From: Citrifermentans bemidjiense Bem
GTDB lineage: Bacteria; Desulfobacterota; Desulfuromonadia; Geobacterales; Geobacteraceae
Length of the DNA stretch: 64,000 bases
Assembly (NCBI RefSeq): GCF_000020725.1
Contig: NC_011146.1
Span: 2,107,501-2,171,500 of the forward strand
Direction: 5' to 3'
Shown one piece after another: positions 62,805 through 64,000 of this stretch (position 1 is its first letter; every line of letters starts with the position of its first letter). The notes below the pieces were generated by a model. The model was not told the origin of the DNA. It saw nothing but the letters and a program-made list of their open reading frames with translations, and searched no databases. The position numbers and the translations under genes are program-made.

Positions 62805-63014
62805 GTGCTTATAGTAATGCGCAAGACGGCCGACGAAGGGGCGCAGGACACCATAAAGGCGTACCTCATCGACCGCGGTTTCGACATACATCAATCCACC
62901 GGCGCCAACCGCGTCATCATCGGCGTGATCGGCGACACGGAGAGCATACCGGAGGCGGAGATAGCGGCGTTCCCTGGCGTGCTGCAGGTGGTCCGTATCG
63001 CCAAGGAAGAGTGA
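62805..63014 (+). CDS. Stand-alone DAHP-synthase ferredoxin-like regulatory domain
   Basis: A 69-aa protein matching the N-terminal ferredoxin-like domain of the type Ib DAHP synthases: LIVMRKTADEGAQDTIKAYL, GFDIHQSTGANRVIIGVIGD, FPGVLQVVRIAKEE. In full-length enzymes this domain gives feedback control by aromatic amino acids; the catalytic barrel is missing here. GTG start follows AGGAGGTTCAA. Its stop overlaps the glnD ATG (ATGA). Confidence 0.75.
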   Translation: MLIVMRKTADEGAQDTIKAYLIDRGFDIHQSTGANRVIIGVIGDTESIPEAEIAAFPGVLQVVRIAKEE

Positions 63015-64000
63015 TGCGCCTGAACATCAACGCATACCTCTCCGAGTCGCTCAAAGGCGACGGCAAGAGCTTCGAGGAGAAGCGCGGCGCCTACTTCGCG
63101 GCTGCGCGCGAGTTCCTGGAACACTTCAGGGAGGAGTCCAAGCGCGGGCATCGCGAGGGGGAGGACGGCATCTCAGTGGTGCAGTCGATCACGGCGATGA
63201 CCGACGCCCTGGTGGTCCGGCTTTTCACGGCGCTCTCCGACGACCTGCAGATGCATAAGACCGGGCAGCTTGCGCTGGTGGCGGTCGGGGGGTACGGCCG
63301 GCGCGAGCTGAACCCTTACTCAGACCTCGACCTGATGTTTCTCTACAGCGGCAAGGAGTCCAAGGTGGTGGAGGAGGCGGCCAACCGTCTGCTCTATTTC
63401 CTGTGGGACCTGCGCCTGGACGTCGGCTACTCGGTGCGCACCCTTTCTGACTGCGTCGAGATGGCGGGGGGGGACCTGACCGTCAAGACGGCGCTTCTGG
63501 ACGCGCGCCTTCTGACCGGGAGCGAGCAGCTCTACAACGACCTGAAGAAGCTGATGGTGACCCAGGTGCTCTCCAAGAGAAGCGACTCCTTCATCTCGGC
63601 GAAGCTCGACGAGCTCAAGAAGCGGCGCGAGAAGTACGGCTCCAGCGTCTATATCCTGGAACCCAACATCAAGGAAGGGGAGGGGTGCCTGCGCGACCTG
63701 CATACTGCGATGTGGGTGGCGAAGATCAAATACAAGGTGGACGAGCCGCGCGAGCTGGTGATCAAGGGGGTGCTTTCCGAGGAGGAGCTGGGGCTTTACT
63801 ACAGCTCGCTCAACTACCTCTGGCGCATCAGAAACGAGCTCCACTACTTGGCCGGCAGGAAGAACGACCAGCTTACCTTCGATGCGCAGACCTCCATCGC
63901 CCGTTTCTTCGGCTATGAAGACAGCGGCAAGACCCTGGCGGTCGAGCAGTTCATGCAGGACTTCTACCTGCACGCCAACCGCGTCGAGCATTTCTCGTCT
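63014..64000 (+). CDS. glnD: [Protein-PII] uridylyltransferase, 5' part
   Basis: The first 329 codons of GlnD, running off the window. The nucleotidyltransferase motif GGYGRRELNPYSDLDLMFLY places Gly92-Gly93 and the metal-binding Asp104/Asp106. EPNIKEGEGCLRDLHTAMWV and LWRIRNELHYLAGRKNDQL match the following GlnD helical region. The full protein (about 880-900 aa) adds HD and ACT domains that de-uridylylate PII and sense glutamine. It is coupled by ATGA to the preceding 69-aa gene. Confidence 0.92.
   Translation, partial: MRLNINAYLSESLKGDGKSFEEKRGAYFAAAREFLEHFREESKRGHREGEDGISVVQSITAMTDALVVRLFTALSDDLQMHKTGQLALVAVGGYGRRELNPYSDLDLMFLYSGKESKVVEEAANRLLYFLWDLRLDVGYSVRTLSDCVEMAGGDLTVKTALLDARLLTGSEQLYNDLKKLMVTQVLSKRSDSFISAKLDELKKRREKYGSSVYILEPNIKEGEGCLRDLHTAMWVAKIKYKVDEPRELVIKGVLSEEELGLYYSSLNYLWRIRNELHYLAGRKNDQLTFDAQTSIARFFGYEDSGKTLAVEQFMQDFYLHANRVEHFSS

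Overview
The window reads like the chromosome of a Geobacteraceae-type Desulfuromonadia bacterium (Geobacter/Geomonas/Citrifermentans relatives). This is inferred from the high GC content, a PEP-CTERM protein, a Tad pilus locus, a DUF2314 lipoprotein, an ACR3/ArsR remnant and the style of the chemotaxis and Pst/Pho genes. It was not confirmed by any search.

Layout. 0-6.6 kb: the 3' part of a giant secreted PKD/LamG/alpha-toroid protein and a PEP-CTERM protein. 6.6-11.8 kb: a YdjY-domain protein, a three-gene part of an ebo-type cluster (EboE, EboF, EboC) and a TauE/SafE exporter. 11.9-18.2 kb: a chemotaxis receptor with two cysteine-bearing PAS units, an alpha-amylase-family enzyme and a low-GC HigBA-type toxin-antitoxin pair. 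18.2-30.4 kb: a Tad (Flp type IVb pilus) operon with two upstream surface proteins and an unrecognised last gene. 31-32.4 kb: a DUF2314 lipoprotein and a decayed arsenite operon (arsR intact, acr3 wrecked).

32.4-58.9 kb is a phosphate-response island. It holds two PhoB-type regulators, PhoR, two PhoU, two PstS and PstCAB. With them are two alpha/beta hydrolases, a GH3-type acyl-adenylating enzyme, a DUF2062 protein, a partner-switching module (SpoIIE-type phosphatase, HATPase, STAS, 48-aa protein), a phosphatidylserine-decarboxylase-like and an Lgt-like protein, an orphan PAS/GAF histidine kinase, an 823-aa protein of unknown function, two small zinc ribbons, a frameshifted gamma-glutamylcyclotransferase and a HAD phosphatase. 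Reading the upstream regions by eye shows the same promoter layout in front of most of these genes: 7-base half-sites resembling CTGTCAC repeated every 11 bases, then in most cases exactly 10 bases, then a -10 box. That makes the island a candidate extended PhoB regulon covering phosphate uptake, membrane lipid change, signalling and several uncharacterised proteins.

59-64 kb is housekeeping: tRNA-Cys, pgsA, a lytic transglycosylase, then nadB, a chorismate mutase, a free-standing DAHP-synthase ferredoxin-like domain and the 5' part of glnD.
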